A stretch of 64,000 nt of DNA from Stenotrophomonas sp. 364 (GTDB lineage: Bacteria > Pseudomonadota > Gammaproteobacteria > Xanthomonadales > Xanthomonadaceae), in the NCBI RefSeq assembly GCF_009832905.1, contig NZ_CP047135.1:1590001-1654000 (forward strand), read 5' to 3'. The translations under genes and the position numbers were made by a program. The notes under the pieces are model-generated. The model saw only the letters and a program-made list of their open reading frames with translations. It was not told where the DNA came from and did no database searches. Below are positions 1-11,026 of the stretch, in pieces (within the stretch, counting starts at the first letter, position 1; each line of letters starts with the position of its first letter).

Positions 1-668
1 TGCGTCGACCCCGTAGCGCCGGGCTCTGCCCGGCTGCATTTCGCACGGTGCTGGCCAGCCGGGCAGAGCCCGGCTCTACGTGATTGCGGCGACCCGTAGC
101 GCCGGGCTCTGCCCGGCTGCATTTCGCACGGTGCCGGCCAGCCGGGCAGAGCCCGGCTCTACGTGATTGCGTCGACCCCGTAGCGCCGGGCTCTGCCCGG
201 CTGCATTTCGCGTGTTGCCGGCCAGCCGGGCAGAGCCCGGCTCTACGTGATTGCGGCGACCCCGTAGCGCCGGGCTCTGCCCGGCTGCTTTTCGCACGGT
301 GCTGGCCAGCCGGGCAGAGCCCGGCTCTACGTGATTGCGGCGACCCCGTAGCGCCGGGCTTTGCCCGGCTGCATTTCGCGTGTTGCCGGCCAGCCGGGCA
401 GAGCCCGGCTCTACGTGATTGCGGCGCCCCGTAGCGCCGGGCTCTGCCCGGCTGCATTTCGCACGGTGCTGGCCAGCCGGGCAGAGCCCGGCTCTACGTG
501 ATTGCGGCGACCCCGTAGCGCCGGGCTTTGCCCGGCTGCATTTCGCGTGTTGCCGGCCAGCCGGGCAGAGCCCGGCTCTACGTGATTGCGACGCCCCCGT
601 AGTGCCGGGCTCTGCCCGGCTGCATTTCGCGTGTTGCCGGCCAGCCGGGCAGAGCCCGGCTCTACGTG
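1..668. repeat. Tandem array of dimeric SMAG (GTAG-headed REP) units
   Basis: Eight units begin with GTAG at 13, 96, 180, 264, 348, 431, 515 and 599, a period of 83-84 bp, and the array runs off the left edge. Each unit holds a REP palindrome (GTAGCGCCGGGCTCTGCCCGG), a variable core, and the same palindrome inverted, ending in CTAC. This is the dimeric arrangement of SMAG elements of Stenotrophomonas. Two core variants alternate: one contains GCACGGTG, the other GCGTGTTG. Open frames on either strand here are by-products of the repeat and are not genes. Confidence 0.9.
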
Positions 669-802
669 AATTCAGGACGATCCTCGCCGTCACCTGGTCC
701 ATCGTTCTGTTTTCGGCACGATCATGCGCAACGTGGATGCTATTGCCGCTCGGCGCTTTGCCCTATCGTTGAGTCCTCTATGTAGTCCGGGGAAACAACC
801 GC

Positions 803-2629
803 ATGGCGGTCGAAGCAGGTGCCAGTGAGCTGGTGAAAGTCGTGGCGCTGCTGGGTGCGGCGGTGGTGATGGTGCCGCTGTTCCGACGGCTGGGATTGGG
901 CTCGGTGCTGGGGTACTTCGCTGCCGGCCTGGCCATCGGCCCGTTCGGCTTTGGCTGGTTCTCCGATCCGCAGGCCATCCTGCACACCGCCGAACTCGGC
1001 GTGGTCATGTTCCTGTTCGTGATCGGGCTGGAAATGCGTCCCTCGCACCTGTGGGGCCTGCGCAACGAGATTTTCGGCCTCGGCACGCTGCAGATCGTGG
1101 TCTGCGGCGCAGTGCTGACCGGCGTGTGCATGCTGTTTGGGTTCCCGGTCAACGTGGCCTTTATCGGTGCCTTCGGCTTTGTGCTGACCTCCACCGCGGT
1201 GGTGATGCAACTGTTGGCCGAGCGCGGCGACATTGCCCTGCCGTCCGGGCAGAAGATCGTCTCGATCCTGCTGTTTGAAGACCTGCTGATCGTGCCGCTG
1301 CTGGCCGTGGTGGCCTTCATGGCCCCGGTGCAGGCCGACGCCGGCGACAGCTCGCGCTGGCTCAGCGTGGGCATCGGTGCCGGCGCCATCGTCGGCCTGG
1401 TGCTGGTGGGCCGGTTCCTGCTCAATCCGTTGTTCCGCATCCTGGCCGCGGCCAAGGCGCGCGAAGTGATGACCGCCGCCGCGCTGTTGGTGGTGCTGGG
1501 GGCGGCGCTGCTCATGCAGCTGGGCGGGCTGTCGATGGCGATGGGCGCGTTCCTGGCTGGCGTGCTGCTCAGCGAATCCACGTTCCGCCACCAGATTGAA
1601 GCGGACATCGAGCCGTTCCGCGGCATCCTGCTGGGGCTGTTCTTCCTCAGCGTGGGCATGGCGCTGGACCTCACCGTGGTGGCCAACAACTGGCCGCTGA
1701 TCGTCTCGGGCGTGTTCGCGCTGATGCTGGCCAAGGGCGTGTGCATCTACATCGTGGCGCGCATCATGGGCAGCGACCACCGCCAGGCGCTGGACCGCGG
1801 CGTGGTGATGGCGCAGGGCGGCGAGTTCGCGTTCGTGCTGTTTTCCGCGGCCGCAGCGGCCGGTGTGATCGGGGTGGAGGTCAACGCCAACCTGACCGCG
1901 ATCGTGGTGCTGTCGATGGCGCTCACGCCGCTGTTCGTACTGCTGCACGACAAGCTGATGCCCGACCGCGAAGTGTCGCTGGATGGCGTTGAAGAAGCCG
2001 ACGGCCTGTCCGGCAGCGTGTTGATGATCGGCTTCGGCCGCTTCGGTCAGGTCGCCAGCCAGTCGCTGCTGGCACGCGACGTGGACGTGACCATCATCGA
2101 CAACGATGTGGACATGATCCACAACGCCGAGCGCTTCGGCTTCAAGATCTACTACGGCGACGGCACCCGCCTGGACGTGCTGCACGCCTCCGGTGCGGGC
2201 TCGGCGCGTGCCATCGCGGTGTGCGTCAACAACGCCCAGGACGCCGACCGCATCGTGGAACTGGTCACCCATCAGTTCCCGCAGGCCAAGCTGCTGGTGC
2301 GCTCGTTCGACCGCGAGCATTCGCTGCGGCTGATCCATGCCGGCGTGGACTACCAGATCCGCGAGACCTTCGAATCGGCGTTGCAGTTCGGCCAGGTCGC
2401 CTTGATGGAACTGGGCGCCGACCAGGACGATGCGCGCGAGATCGCCGAGCAGATCCGCGAGCGCGACGCCGAGCGCTTCGAGCTGGAAATGGCCGGTGGC
2501 AGCCTGCGCGCCGGGGCGCACATGGTGTTCGGCACGGCGCTGCCGGGCGTGCCCACGCCCACGCCGTTCACCGCGCCCAAGCGCAAGGCACGCACGCTCA
2601 ACGCCGACGAAGTGCCGGAAGAGGAATGA
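803..2629 (+). CDS. CPA2-family monovalent cation:proton antiporter, KefB/KefC type, with C-terminal RCK_N domain
   Basis: Integral inner-membrane K+(Na+)/H+ antiporter of 608 residues. The first 390 or so residues are about 12 hydrophobic segments with the typical CPA2 beginning (LGYFAAGLAIGPFGFGWF). A Rossmann RCK_N domain follows from about residue 400, with GFGRFGQ as the nucleotide-binding glycine motif. The last 100 residues are polar and end in a basic, proline-rich stretch. Length and domain order fit glutathione-gated potassium efflux proteins and their YbaL relatives. No KefF or KefG partner lies beside it, so gating by glutathione adducts is not shown. The ATG at 803 follows a GGGGAAA stretch at suitable spacing. 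Confidence 0.9.
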   Translation: MAVEAGASELVKVVALLGAAVVMVPLFRRLGLGSVLGYFAAGLAIGPFGFGWFSDPQAILHTAELGVVMFLFVIGLEMRPSHLWGLRNEIFGLGTLQIVVCGAVLTGVCMLFGFPVNVAFIGAFGFVLTSTAVVMQLLAERGDIALPSGQKIVSILLFEDLLIVPLLAVVAFMAPVQADAGDSSRWLSVGIGAGAIVGLVLVGRFLLNPLFRILAAAKAREVMTAAALLVVLGAALLMQLGGLSMAMGAFLAGVLLSESTFRHQIEADIEPFRGILLGLFFLSVGMALDLTVVANNWPLIVSGVFALMLAKGVCIYIVARIMGSDHRQALDRGVVMAQGGEFAFVLFSAAAAAGVIGVEVNANLTAIVVLSMALTPLFVLLHDKLMPDREVSLDGVEEADGLSGSVLMIGFGRFGQVASQSLLARDVDVTIIDNDVDMIHNAERFGFKIYYGDGTRLDVLHASGAGSARAIAVCVNNAQDADRIVELVTHQFPQAKLLVRSFDREHSLRLIHAGVDYQIRETFESALQFGQVALMELGADQDDAREIAEQIRERDAERFELEMAGGSLRAGAHMVFGTALPGVPTPTPFTAPKRKARTLNADEVPEEE

Positions 2630-2698
2630 CGCGCCGGTGGGCGGGGCGGGCCTAATCGGGGACAATGGCGTCCCCGCCGCCCCCGCCTGCCGCCCTCG

Positions 2699-3583
2699 AT
2701 GAGCTCACCGACCCCCGCACCTGCCGCCCCCGCCCGCATCCTGGATGGGCGCCGCATCGCTGAAGACCTGCTGGACAGCCTCAAAGTGCGGGTGGATGCC
2801 CGCCTGGCGGCCGGTGGCAGCCGCCCGGGCCTGGCCGTGGTGCTGGTGGGCGGTGACCCGGCCTCGACCGTGTACGTGCGCAACAAGCGCCGCGCCGCCG
2901 AGAAGGTGGGCATCGAGGCCTTCGATTACGACCTGCCGGCCGGCACCAACGAGGCCCAGTTGCTGGAACTGATCGACCAGCTCAACGCCGACCCCAAGAT
3001 CCACGGCATCCTGGTGCAGCTGCCGCTGCCGGGCATTCCCGACGCCAGCCGGCTGATCCACCGCATCGACCCGCGCAAGGACGTGGACGGTTTCCACCCC
3101 GAGAACGTGGGCCACCTGGCCCTGCGCGAGTTCGGCCTGCGCCCCTGCACCCCGCGCGGCATCGTCACCCTGTTGGGCCACACCGACCAGCCGGTGCGCG
3201 GCCGCAACGCCACCATCGTGGGCGTGAGCAACCACGTGGGGCGCCCGATGGGCCTGGAACTGCTGATCGCCGGCTGCACCGTAACCAGCTGCCACAAGTT
3301 CACCCCGCGCGATGTGCTGGAGCGCAGCGTGCGCGACGCCGACATCCTGGTGGTGGCGGTGGGCCGCCCGGGCATCGTGCCGGGTGAATGGGTGAAGCCG
3401 GGCGCCGTGGTGATCGACGTGGGTATCAACCGCCTGGACGACGGCCGCCTGGTCGGCGACGTCGGCTTCGAGGCCGCCGCCCAGCGCGCCAGCTGGATCA
3501 CCCCGGTCCCGGGCGGGGTAGGGCCGATGACCGTGGCCACGTTGATGCAGAACACGCTGGAAGCCGCAGAAGCGGCGGTCTGA
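2699..3583 (+). CDS. folD: Bifunctional methylenetetrahydrofolate dehydrogenase / methenyltetrahydrofolate cyclohydrolase
   Basis: Cytosolic one-carbon enzyme interconverting 5,10-methylene-, methenyl- and 10-formyl-tetrahydrofolate with NADP. The 294 residues match the usual FolD length. Family motifs are visible: [14 protein letters not shown] with the catalytic lysine region, [18 protein letters not shown], the Rossmann segment around [12 protein letters not shown], and the C-terminal [18 protein letters not shown]. The ATG at 2699 directly follows a C-rich leader with no convincing Shine-Dalgarno. The next in-frame methionines are inside the fold, so this start is the best available. It is followed by a REP-rich spacer rather than a co-transcribed gene. 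Confidence 0.97.
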   Translation: MSSPTPAPAAPARILDGRRIAEDLLDSLKVRVDARLAAGGSRPGLAVVLVGGDPASTVYVRNKRRAAEKVGIEAFDYDLPAGTNEAQLLELIDQLNADPKIHGILVQLPLPGIPDASRLIHRIDPRKDVDGFHPENVGHLALREFGLRPCTPRGIVTLLGHTDQPVRGRNATIVGVSNHVGRPMGLELLIAGCTVTSCHKFTPRDVLERSVRDADILVVAVGRPGIVPGEWVKPGAVVIDVGINRLDDGRLVGDVGFEAAAQRASWITPVPGGVGPMTVATLMQNTLEAAEAAV

Positions 3584-3640
3584 CCGCCCGTGCCGACCCC
3601 GGTCGGCGCTTCGCCCGGATGCCCAGGCGGCGCGCGCCCC

Positions 3641-3883
3641 GTGCCGACCAACGGTCGGCACCTACCGTGGCGGCAATCTCCGGGCGCCCTCTACCGACCA
3701 ACGGTCCGAGGCGGCAATCTCGGTCGCTCTGCGCCAACCAACGGTCCGCGGCGGCAATCCCCGGTCGCCCTGTGCCGACCAACGGTCCGCGGCGGCCACC
3801 CCGGGTAGAGCCGACCGTTGGTCGGCTGCCGTTGGCGCGGTGGCGCATCGCTCGAAGGGCAGCCGACCAACGGTGGGTTCTAC
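3641..3883. repeat. Cluster of degenerate SMAG/REP palindromes between folD and guaB
   Basis: The folD-guaB spacer of about 390 bp has no gene. It carries repeated copies of a GCCGACCAACGGTCGGC-type palindrome. A complete one, ending in CACCTAC, is at 3641-3665. Partial copies with ACCAACGGTCCG follow near 3690, 3735 and 3775. An inverted dimer, GTAG-headed on the left and CTAC-ended on the right, spans about 3805-3883. The core differs from the array at 1-668, so these belong to another SMAG subfamily. Confidence 0.8.
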
Positions 3884-3942
3884 CGTTCGCTGGCGCGACA
3901 CAGCGTCGCACCGGCCCCCTGCCCAAGCGGGCCGAATCAGGG

Positions 3943-5436
<1,494 letters not shown>

Positions 5437-5448
5437 TGCGGCATGAGC

Positions 5449-5484
5449 AAAGAGGAACGAGGAAGCTGATTCCCGTTCCTCTTT
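5449..5484 (+). terminator. Hairpin in the guaB-guaA spacer
   Basis: AAAGAGGAACG (5449-5459) pairs perfectly with CGTTCCTCTTT (5474-5484), and GGAA/TTCC (5461-5464, 5470-5473) continues the stem after one bulged base, leaving a GCTGA loop. Pyrimidine-rich sequence follows. It is placed to terminate or attenuate guaB transcription before guaA. Confidence 0.65.
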
Positions 5485-5547
5485 CTCTATCGGCCGCAGG
5501 TTTTCGTATTCGTTTCCTGTTTTCTTTCCTGCATTGCCCAGGGCGCC

Positions 5548-7113
5548 ATGACCAACATCCATAACGACAAGATCCTCATCCTCGATTTCGGCGCGCAGTA
5601 CACCCAGCTGATCGCGCGCCGCATCCGCGAGCTCGGCGTGTACTGCGAAATCTGGGCATGGGACCACAACCCGGCCGACATCGCCGCGTTCGGCGCCAAG
5701 GGCATCATCCTGTCCGGTGGCCCGGAATCGACCACGCTGGCGGGCGCGCCTGCCGCGCCGCAGGAAGTGTTCGACAGCGGCCTGCCGATCTTCGGCATCT
5801 GCTACGGCATGCAGACCCTGGCCGCCCAGCTCGGTGGCGCCACCGAAGCGGCCGACCAGCGCGAGTTCGGCCATGCCGAAGTCAACGTCGTGCATCCCGA
5901 TGCGCTGTTCAAGGGCCTGAGTGACCACGGCGGCGAGCCGAAGTTGAACGTCTGGATGAGCCACGGCGACCACGTCTCCGTCGCCCCGCCGGGCTTCACC
6001 GTCACCGCCGTGACCGACCGCATCCCGGTGGCCGCGATGGCCAACGAAGAAAAGCGCTGGTACGGCGTGCAGTTCCACCCGGAAGTGACCCACACCCTGC
6101 AGGGCCAGGCGCTGCTGCGCCGCTTCGTGGTGGACGTGTGCGGCTGCGAAACCCTGTGGACCGCCGCCAACATCATCGATGACCAGATCGCCCGCGTGCG
6201 CGAGCAGGTCGGCGATGACGAAGTGATCCTCGGCCTGTCCGGCGGCGTCGATTCGTCCGTGGTGGCCGCGCTGCTGCACAAGGCGATCGGCGACAAGCTG
6301 ACCTGCGTGTTCGTCGATACCGGCCTGCTGCGCTGGCAGGAAGGCGACCAAGTGATGGCGATGTTCGCCGAGCACATGGGCGTCAAGGTGATCCGCGTGA
6401 ACGCCGCGGACCGCTACTTCAGCAAGCTGGAAGGCGTGAGCGACCCGGAAGCCAAGCGCAAGATCATCGGCAACCTGTTCGTGGACATCTTCGATGAAGA
6501 GTCCAACAAGCTGAAGAACGCCAAGTGGCTGGCGCAGGGCACCATCTACCCGGACGTGATCGAGTCGGCCGGCAGCAAGACCGGCAAGGCGCATGTGATC
6601 AAGAGCCACCACAACGTGGGCGGGCTGCCGGAGCACATGAAGCTGGGCCTGGTCGAGCCGCTGCGCGAGTTGTTCAAGGACGAAGTGCGCCGCCTCGGCG
6701 TCGAACTCGGCCTGCCGCGCAGCATGGTCTACCGCCACCCGTTCCCGGGCCCGGGCCTGGGCGTGCGCATCCTGGGCGAAGTGAAGCGCGAGTACGCCGA
6801 ACTGCTGGCCAAGGCTGATGCGATCTTCATCGACGAGCTGCGCAAGGCGGATCTGTACGACAAGACCAGCCAGGCGTTCGCGGTGTTCCTGCCGGTGAAG
6901 TCTGTGGGCGTGGTGGGTGATGCGCGGGCTTATGAGTGGGTGATTGCGCTGCGTGCGGTGGAGACGATTGATTTCATGACGGCGCATTGGGCGCATCTGC
7001 CGTATGACTTCCTGGGGACGGTGAGTAACCGGATCATCAATGAGTTGCGGGGGGTTTCGCGGGTTGTCTATGACATCTCGGGGAAGCCGCCGGCGACCAT
7101 TGAGTGGGAATGA
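5548..7113 (+). CDS. guaA: GMP synthase (glutamine-hydrolysing)
   Basis: Converts XMP to GMP using ATP and ammonia released from glutamine. The 521 residues contain a class I glutamine amidotransferase domain (about 1-205, nucleophile Cys85 in GICYGMQ, His/Glu in FHPEVTHT). This is followed by the ATP pyrophosphatase domain with the PP-loop LSGGVDSS near residue 229 and the C-terminal dimerisation domain ending in PPATIEWE. From about base 6900 the third codon positions change from mostly C-ending to G- and T-ending codons (GCG, ACG, GAT, CGG). The protein stays intact. This fits either a replaced 3' end or a local skew. Confidence 0.98.
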   Translation: MTNIHNDKILILDFGAQYTQLIARRIRELGVYCEIWAWDHNPADIAAFGAKGIILSGGPESTTLAGAPAAPQEVFDSGLPIFGICYGMQTLAAQLGGATEAADQREFGHAEVNVVHPDALFKGLSDHGGEPKLNVWMSHGDHVSVAPPGFTVTAVTDRIPVAAMANEEKRWYGVQFHPEVTHTLQGQALLRRFVVDVCGCETLWTAANIIDDQIARVREQVGDDEVILGLSGGVDSSVVAALLHKAIGDKLTCVFVDTGLLRWQEGDQVMAMFAEHMGVKVIRVNAADRYFSKLEGVSDPEAKRKIIGNLFVDIFDEESNKLKNAKWLAQGTIYPDVIESAGSKTGKAHVIKSHHNVGGLPEHMKLGLVEPLRELFKDEVRRLGVELGLPRSMVYRHPFPGPGLGVRILGEVKREYAELLAKADAIFIDELRKADLYDKTSQAFAVFLPVKSVGVVGDARAYEWVIALRAVETIDFMTAHWAHLPYDFLGTVSNRIINELRGVSRVVYDISGKPPATIEWE

Positions 7114-7125
7114 GTTGAAAGAACG

Positions 7126-7150
7126 AGGGCGCCGAGAGGCGCCCTTGTTG
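7126..7150 (+). terminator. Rho-independent terminator of guaA
   Basis: AGGGCGCC (7126-7133), GAGA loop, GGCGCCCT (7138-7145), then TGTTG. A compact GC stem with a T-rich tail 13 bp after the guaA stop. Confidence 0.8.
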
Positions 7151-7193
7151 TAGCTTCGAGTTGAGCGGGGATTCTATTAATGCTTCCCTGAAT

Positions 7194-9053
7194 CTATTCG
7201 CTCCGAGGACTGTCATCTTCAGCTAGCTCAAGAATGAGGCCGTAATCATCCCGAAGCTCTCTGTCCACGAGATGGAACCGGTCAAGTTGCAGCGACGTCC
7301 AGTGATCTTCGGCTATGTGCTCCAAAAGAATGATCTGAAATCCGCCGCGTTTATCCATTCTAGAAACAAAATCATTCAGTTGTGCTAGGACCTTGTCAAG
7401 GCTGCGGATGTCATCATTCGGTTGGCCGTCGCTTGAGAAATATGGGGTGCTGACTTGATCAAGTATTAAGAAGGACGGCATCCAAGGGATCAGTAACGTC
7501 CTTGCGATTTCATGTATCGCAAGGAAGTGCGCGATATGAAGGTACAGATAGTTAGATGCACTTCCCACATCTGGCATTTTCTCTATTTGAGTCAGATCGG
7601 GCGAGTGTAGATGAATTAATTTCTCCTTCTCTGAGTAGTGAGCGGAGAATTCGCTGTATCCCTTTAGTGGCAGATGGCTTAATACTCTATTTATAAGGCT
7701 ATTTAATCTTTCCTTCGCGATCGAATTCTTTTCGTCATTCTGATCAACAACCTTCTGTAGATCTGCGATTGCGTCGTCGAACTCTTCGGATTGCGTGTCG
7801 ACGGGTTGGGTGTGGCTCTGACTGTAGATGTCAAGCTTTGTCTCCAGCCGACCCAAGAAACGATAGTATTCATTCGGGTTTTGCTGGACATCCTGTCTTG
7901 CGTTAAGAGTGTCAAGTTCATTCCTTAGTCTTCGCAGCTCTACTTCATTGCCTTCGTGAATCTTTCTAACTTCATCAAGGAATGGGAAGCTCTTCCGATT
8001 TCGCAAAGTCTCTTTGACTTCAGAAAGCTCACGTTGCAGCTTCGATATGACCTGGTTGGCAAACTGCGAGGGGAATATATCATCAGACTGCAAGTTGAAC
8101 GTATTGACCGGCTTTAGCGCATCTTCAATTTGCTTAAGGGAAGCGAGGTAAGTCGGCTTGTTGTCGATAAACGCCTGAAGCTGACGATTCTTGGCAGTGA
8201 GCCTGAAAATCTCGCGCTCGACCCTTTCCACTTCAGCCCTGTGGCCAGTCGGAGTAGTGGGTATCTGGACAACCTTCCTTAGTTCGGCGAAATTCTCGTG
8301 ATAGGTGTCATGAACCTGATCAATAACTCCCAGTGAGTGAGCCTCGATAGATAGCGCAGAAACTTCCTCTGAAAAGGAATTTGCGGCTTCTCTATAGGAA
8401 TCCTGCTTTCTAACATGAGCTGCTCTCTTTCGTTCAAGCTCTGCCAACTTGCTGCGAGAAATAGCGGTGTCAACGTTCTCTGCGCCAATCGCCATTCGAA
8501 ATGTTCTTTCAATGGACTCTTGGAATCGGCCATCAGTAGGTCTAATGTACAAATGGTCTGGCGCGACGATGGTGTTCTGATCCTGATAGCAGTACGCTAG
8601 AAAATTTCGGAAAGAGACTTTAGATCCGGCCTGAATGTACCTTCCGCCGTATGGAACTCTCAATTCCGTGTCGATTCCAAAGGCTGCACTGAGAACTTTT
8701 TTTAGGCTGTCAACGCGGACATTCAGGTCGGGGGTGTCTGGGATGATTCCGTTCTCGTTAAAGTAGGCCTGGTCGGTGCAACCAGCGCTCTCCGCTGGGC
8801 GAGCTATTACGATCTCCTTGCCATCTACCGAAAGCTTGATGCCATACCAATTTACCTTTGAGTCGATGTTTGCTTTCGATATGCCTGTTGTTTCACTCGC
8901 GAGTAAGCAGTAGTCAATTATGAAAAGTACTGACGACTTTCCTTTTCCTGAGTCTCCAGTAATCACGTTAACGCGATTGTGGAGGAAGTCTAGTGATCTT
9001 GTTATTCCGTTCTTTTGCCAGAGAATTACGCTGGAAATCTGGATGTTGCTCAC
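7194..9053 (-). CDS. DUF3732 SMC-like ABC ATPase, ATPase subunit of an ABC-three-component (ABC-3C) system
   Basis: Predicted cytosolic ATPase of 619 residues. Walker A is GDSGKGKS at residues 33-40. The middle (about 190-440) is mostly heptad-like and charged, consistent with a short coiled-coil arm. The C-terminal half carries LILDQVS as the Walker B segment, with Gln where canonical ABC enzymes have the catalytic Glu, as is usual for DUF3732. LLEHI follows as the switch histidine. The ATG overlaps the stop of the middle-component gene by four bases. In ABC-3C systems such an ATPase is thought to sense or remodel nucleic acid and license the attached effector. That role comes from comparative genomics of the family. 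Confidence 0.85.
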   Translation of the reverse strand: MSNIQISSVILWQKNGITRSLDFLHNRVNVITGDSGKGKSSVLFIIDYCLLASETTGISKANIDSKVNWYGIKLSVDGKEIVIARPAESAGCTDQAYFNENGIIPDTPDLNVRVDSLKKVLSAAFGIDTELRVPYGGRYIQAGSKVSFRNFLAYCYQDQNTIVAPDHLYIRPTDGRFQESIERTFRMAIGAENVDTAISRSKLAELERKRAAHVRKQDSYREAANSFSEEVSALSIEAHSLGVIDQVHDTYHENFAELRKVVQIPTTPTGHRAEVERVEREIFRLTAKNRQLQAFIDNKPTYLASLKQIEDALKPVNTFNLQSDDIFPSQFANQVISKLQRELSEVKETLRNRKSFPFLDEVRKIHEGNEVELRRLRNELDTLNARQDVQQNPNEYYRFLGRLETKLDIYSQSHTQPVDTQSEEFDDAIADLQKVVDQNDEKNSIAKERLNSLINRVLSHLPLKGYSEFSAHYSEKEKLIHLHSPDLTQIEKMPDVGSASNYLYLHIAHFLAIHEIARTLLIPWMPSFLILDQVSTPYFSSDGQPNDDIRSLDKVLAQLNDFVSRMDKRGGFQIILLEHIAEDHWTSLQLDRFHLVDRELRDDYGLILELAEDDSPRSE

Positions 9054-9502
9054 AATTCGATCCTGAATGTTTGATAGAGGTCCAAAGTCGATTCGCCAAG
9101 GATTAGGCCAAGTTTGGGGCCTGAATCGAAGATCTCGGTCGCGATCTTTCCGATGTCCGTAGCGTCTCGGAAGAATATTTTGGATCTAAGGCTCAATGAG
9201 TGATCCTCCAGGGTGATCATTCCAAGCTCCTTAGCTAGCAAAATAGTATTCAAGGACGTAATTGTAAGATCCTCATACTTCACGCGGACTACAGTAAACG
9301 CACCCGGGTTTGAGGCAATTAGGTCTTTACTACTTAATACAATACTGTTCTTTCTCTTTAGAACTGAGCGAATTGTTCTATCAAAAATCAATGGAAGGAT
9401 GAGCATTGCTTTAGATAGGGCGAGACTATGGCCGGGCGAGTTCTCAAGTGCAATCTGAAGCGCAACGGTTCCGATTAATTCATTCTGAGAGATTCGGTTC
9501 AT
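9050..9502 (-). CDS. ABC-3C system middle component
   Basis: A 150-residue soluble protein of the size and position of ABC-3C middle components (MC), which are small winged-helix-type proteins encoded between the effector/CTD gene and the ATPase. The N-terminus (NELIGTVALQIAL), the LILPLIFDRTIRSVL helix and the C-terminal LGLILGESTLDLYQTFRI resemble the family pattern. There is no catalytic motif. It begins one base after the upstream stop and its stop overlaps the ATPase start, so translation of the trio is coupled. The assignment rests on context plus a loose sequence match. Confidence 0.75.
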   Translation of the reverse strand: MNRISQNELIGTVALQIALENSPGHSLALSKAMLILPLIFDRTIRSVLKRKNSIVLSSKDLIASNPGAFTVVRVKYEDLTITSLNTILLAKELGMITLEDHSLSLRSKIFFRDATDIGKIATEIFDSGPKLGLILGESTLDLYQTFRIEL

Positions 9503-9503
9503 T

Positions 9504-10712
9504 TCAGAACTTGCTCCGCCAGTTCTTGCGCCACCCTATTCGAGGAATATTGGAAAGTTTAATGTACTTTCCGCAGCTGAGATTGATTGGAATTTCGACG
9601 CCGCCAGCCGTCATTTGCTTTTTCATTGTTTGGTCATAGCAATGCTGAGACGCTTTTAGATGAATTGGCTCGTCATCATCCGGCGTGTTCCTGTGAGACT
9701 GATTGTGTAAAAGTTGCCAATCTGACAGTGCCTTGTTTTCGAGCCTTGAATCGTCGCTAGCGCTGAACGATCCCGAGTCCTTAAGTGACTGTATAAATTG
9801 CTCTGACAAGACCATTTCGACGCCGCGATCAATGATTTCGTCTTCGTGTATTCCGATGTCCTGAAGCTGTTCATGGAACTTGCTTGAGCGGAATGACAGG
9901 GTGTGAGGTCGCTCATATTCGTAATAAAAATCAATGAATCGATCAAACTCAATAGGTTCGGACCGTGCTGATCTTATAATCCTGTCAAATCCCATCGTTG
10001 TTCTGAAATCGTCAAACGTAATGACTACTTTTTCGCCACTGATTATTCGGGAGAACTTCGATTCTTTGAATGCGCCGATTACATGGCGTCTGGTTTCTTC
10101 AATTTGAGATGCTGGAACGGAAAGCTGCCTCAGTTCTGAGGTAATTCTTCCAATGACGGACGAGTCGTCAGAATGGAATTCGAATCGGCTAAAAAGATGA
10201 TTAAGTTTTTCATTGCTCGCATCGCATACCGATTGAACGTACTTTGCGAGAGGGTTCTTTGATTCGTCAGGCTTCTTCTTGGACTCGACTAGCGAGATTT
10301 TATCGTTAGTACTTCTTATGTGCGAAATTATGGCTTCAATGTTCTGACGTGGACTCTTTAGTAAGGAAACAAACTCTTGGTTATTTAGGCCTTTGTTTGT
10401 ATAGAGTTGAAGCGTCAGATTTCTATGGCTGGGGAGGCCTGGGATGATCTGGAGCCAGTTATGCAGGGTTTTCCAGAGATCAATGTCTCTGTCTGTGATG
10501 TTGCCAGGTTCTACCGAGTGCTTTACCTGGATTAGTGTGAGGTCTTGAATGGATCCGTCATCTGAAACTGTTTGAGCATGGATGTCGTCATGGAGCTCCA
10601 GGCCAAGTGCCTGCCCTTCTCTAAGGGAAATCAGTTTTTCGACATATACGAAATCCTGAAATTCAAAGCCTAACGATGTCTTGTCGGCAGAAAATTTGTC
10701 GGCGCCGCTCAT
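9504..10712 (-). CDS. ABC-3C C-terminal-domain protein with N-terminal Cap4/DUF4297-like nuclease
   Basis: 402 residues. The N-terminal 100 residues carry a PD-(D/E)XK-type pattern: GFEFQDFVYVEKL, then Glu39 with Asp42/43 in LELHDDI, then the LIQVKHS strand with Gln62-Val-Lys64, followed by DLWKTLHNWL. This is the layout of the DUF4297/Cap4 dsDNA endonuclease family. The C-terminus ends in GKYIKLSNIPRIGW, resembling the closing motif of the ABC-3C CTD. The protein would be the effector of the operon, cutting DNA when the ATPase/MC pair signals. Its ATG overlaps the preceding stop (ATGA). Nuclease activity is inferred from motifs only. Confidence 0.75.
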   Translation of the reverse strand: MSGADKFSADKTSLGFEFQDFVYVEKLISLREGQALGLELHDDIHAQTVSDDGSIQDLTLIQVKHSVEPGNITDRDIDLWKTLHNWLQIIPGLPSHRNLTLQLYTNKGLNNQEFVSLLKSPRQNIEAIISHIRSTNDKISLVESKKKPDESKNPLAKYVQSVCDASNEKLNHLFSRFEFHSDDSSVIGRITSELRQLSVPASQIEETRRHVIGAFKESKFSRIISGEKVVITFDDFRTTMGFDRIIRSARSEPIEFDRFIDFYYEYERPHTLSFRSSKFHEQLQDIGIHEDEIIDRGVEMVLSEQFIQSLKDSGSFSASDDSRLENKALSDWQLLHNQSHRNTPDDDEPIHLKASQHCYDQTMKKQMTAGGVEIPINLSCGKYIKLSNIPRIGWRKNWRSKF

Positions 10713-11026
10713 TGTTCGATTACCAGAGAAGTTGGCGCTTTACTTGCGATGAGTGAGTTTTCATGTGAGCTGGCGCCCTTGCTTGCTGCGTCCGGAGCGC
10801 TGGTCGACAGGAGTGCGTCGCGATTTATAATCTTCCGAACCATGTCTCTACGCGAATCCCATTTTCTTAGTCGAGCATGGGTAATGAAAGCTATGGATTT
10901 CTCGATTGCTTCATTCGATAGGTAGACCGGATTTTTCAGGAATATTTGAACGTTCTGCAAAGTTACCACTGACTGCCCCCTTGCAAGCCATTGCAGCTTC
11001 GGGGGCGTCAGCTGAGCTTGGGCCAC
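10709..11026 (-). CDS. Hypothetical first gene of the ABC-3C operon
   Basis: A 105-residue frame starting with GTG and overlapping the nuclease gene by four bases. No family is recognised. The central part (about 22-75) is basic and probably helical. The last 30 residues are Ser/Ala-rich and look unstructured. The base preceding context lacks a good Shine-Dalgarno, so the true start may differ, or this may be the 3' remnant of a longer gene truncated at the island border. Coupling by overlap with the next gene argues that it is translated. Confidence 0.45.
   Translation of the reverse strand: MAQAQLTPPKLQWLARGQSVVTLQNVQIFLKNPVYLSNEAIEKSIAFITHARLRKWDSRRDMVRKIINRDALLSTSAPDAASKGASSHENSLIASKAPTSLVIEQ

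Noticed and set aside
1..668. CRISPR-like regular repeats
   Set aside because: The 84-bp units are entirely palindromic repeat with no unique spacers and carry GTAG heads, so they are SMAG/REP elements and not CRISPR.
76..772. Open frames on both strands through the repeat array
   Set aside because: They translate the repeat (recurring GSARL/AGQSPALR) with no start context and change with repeat length.
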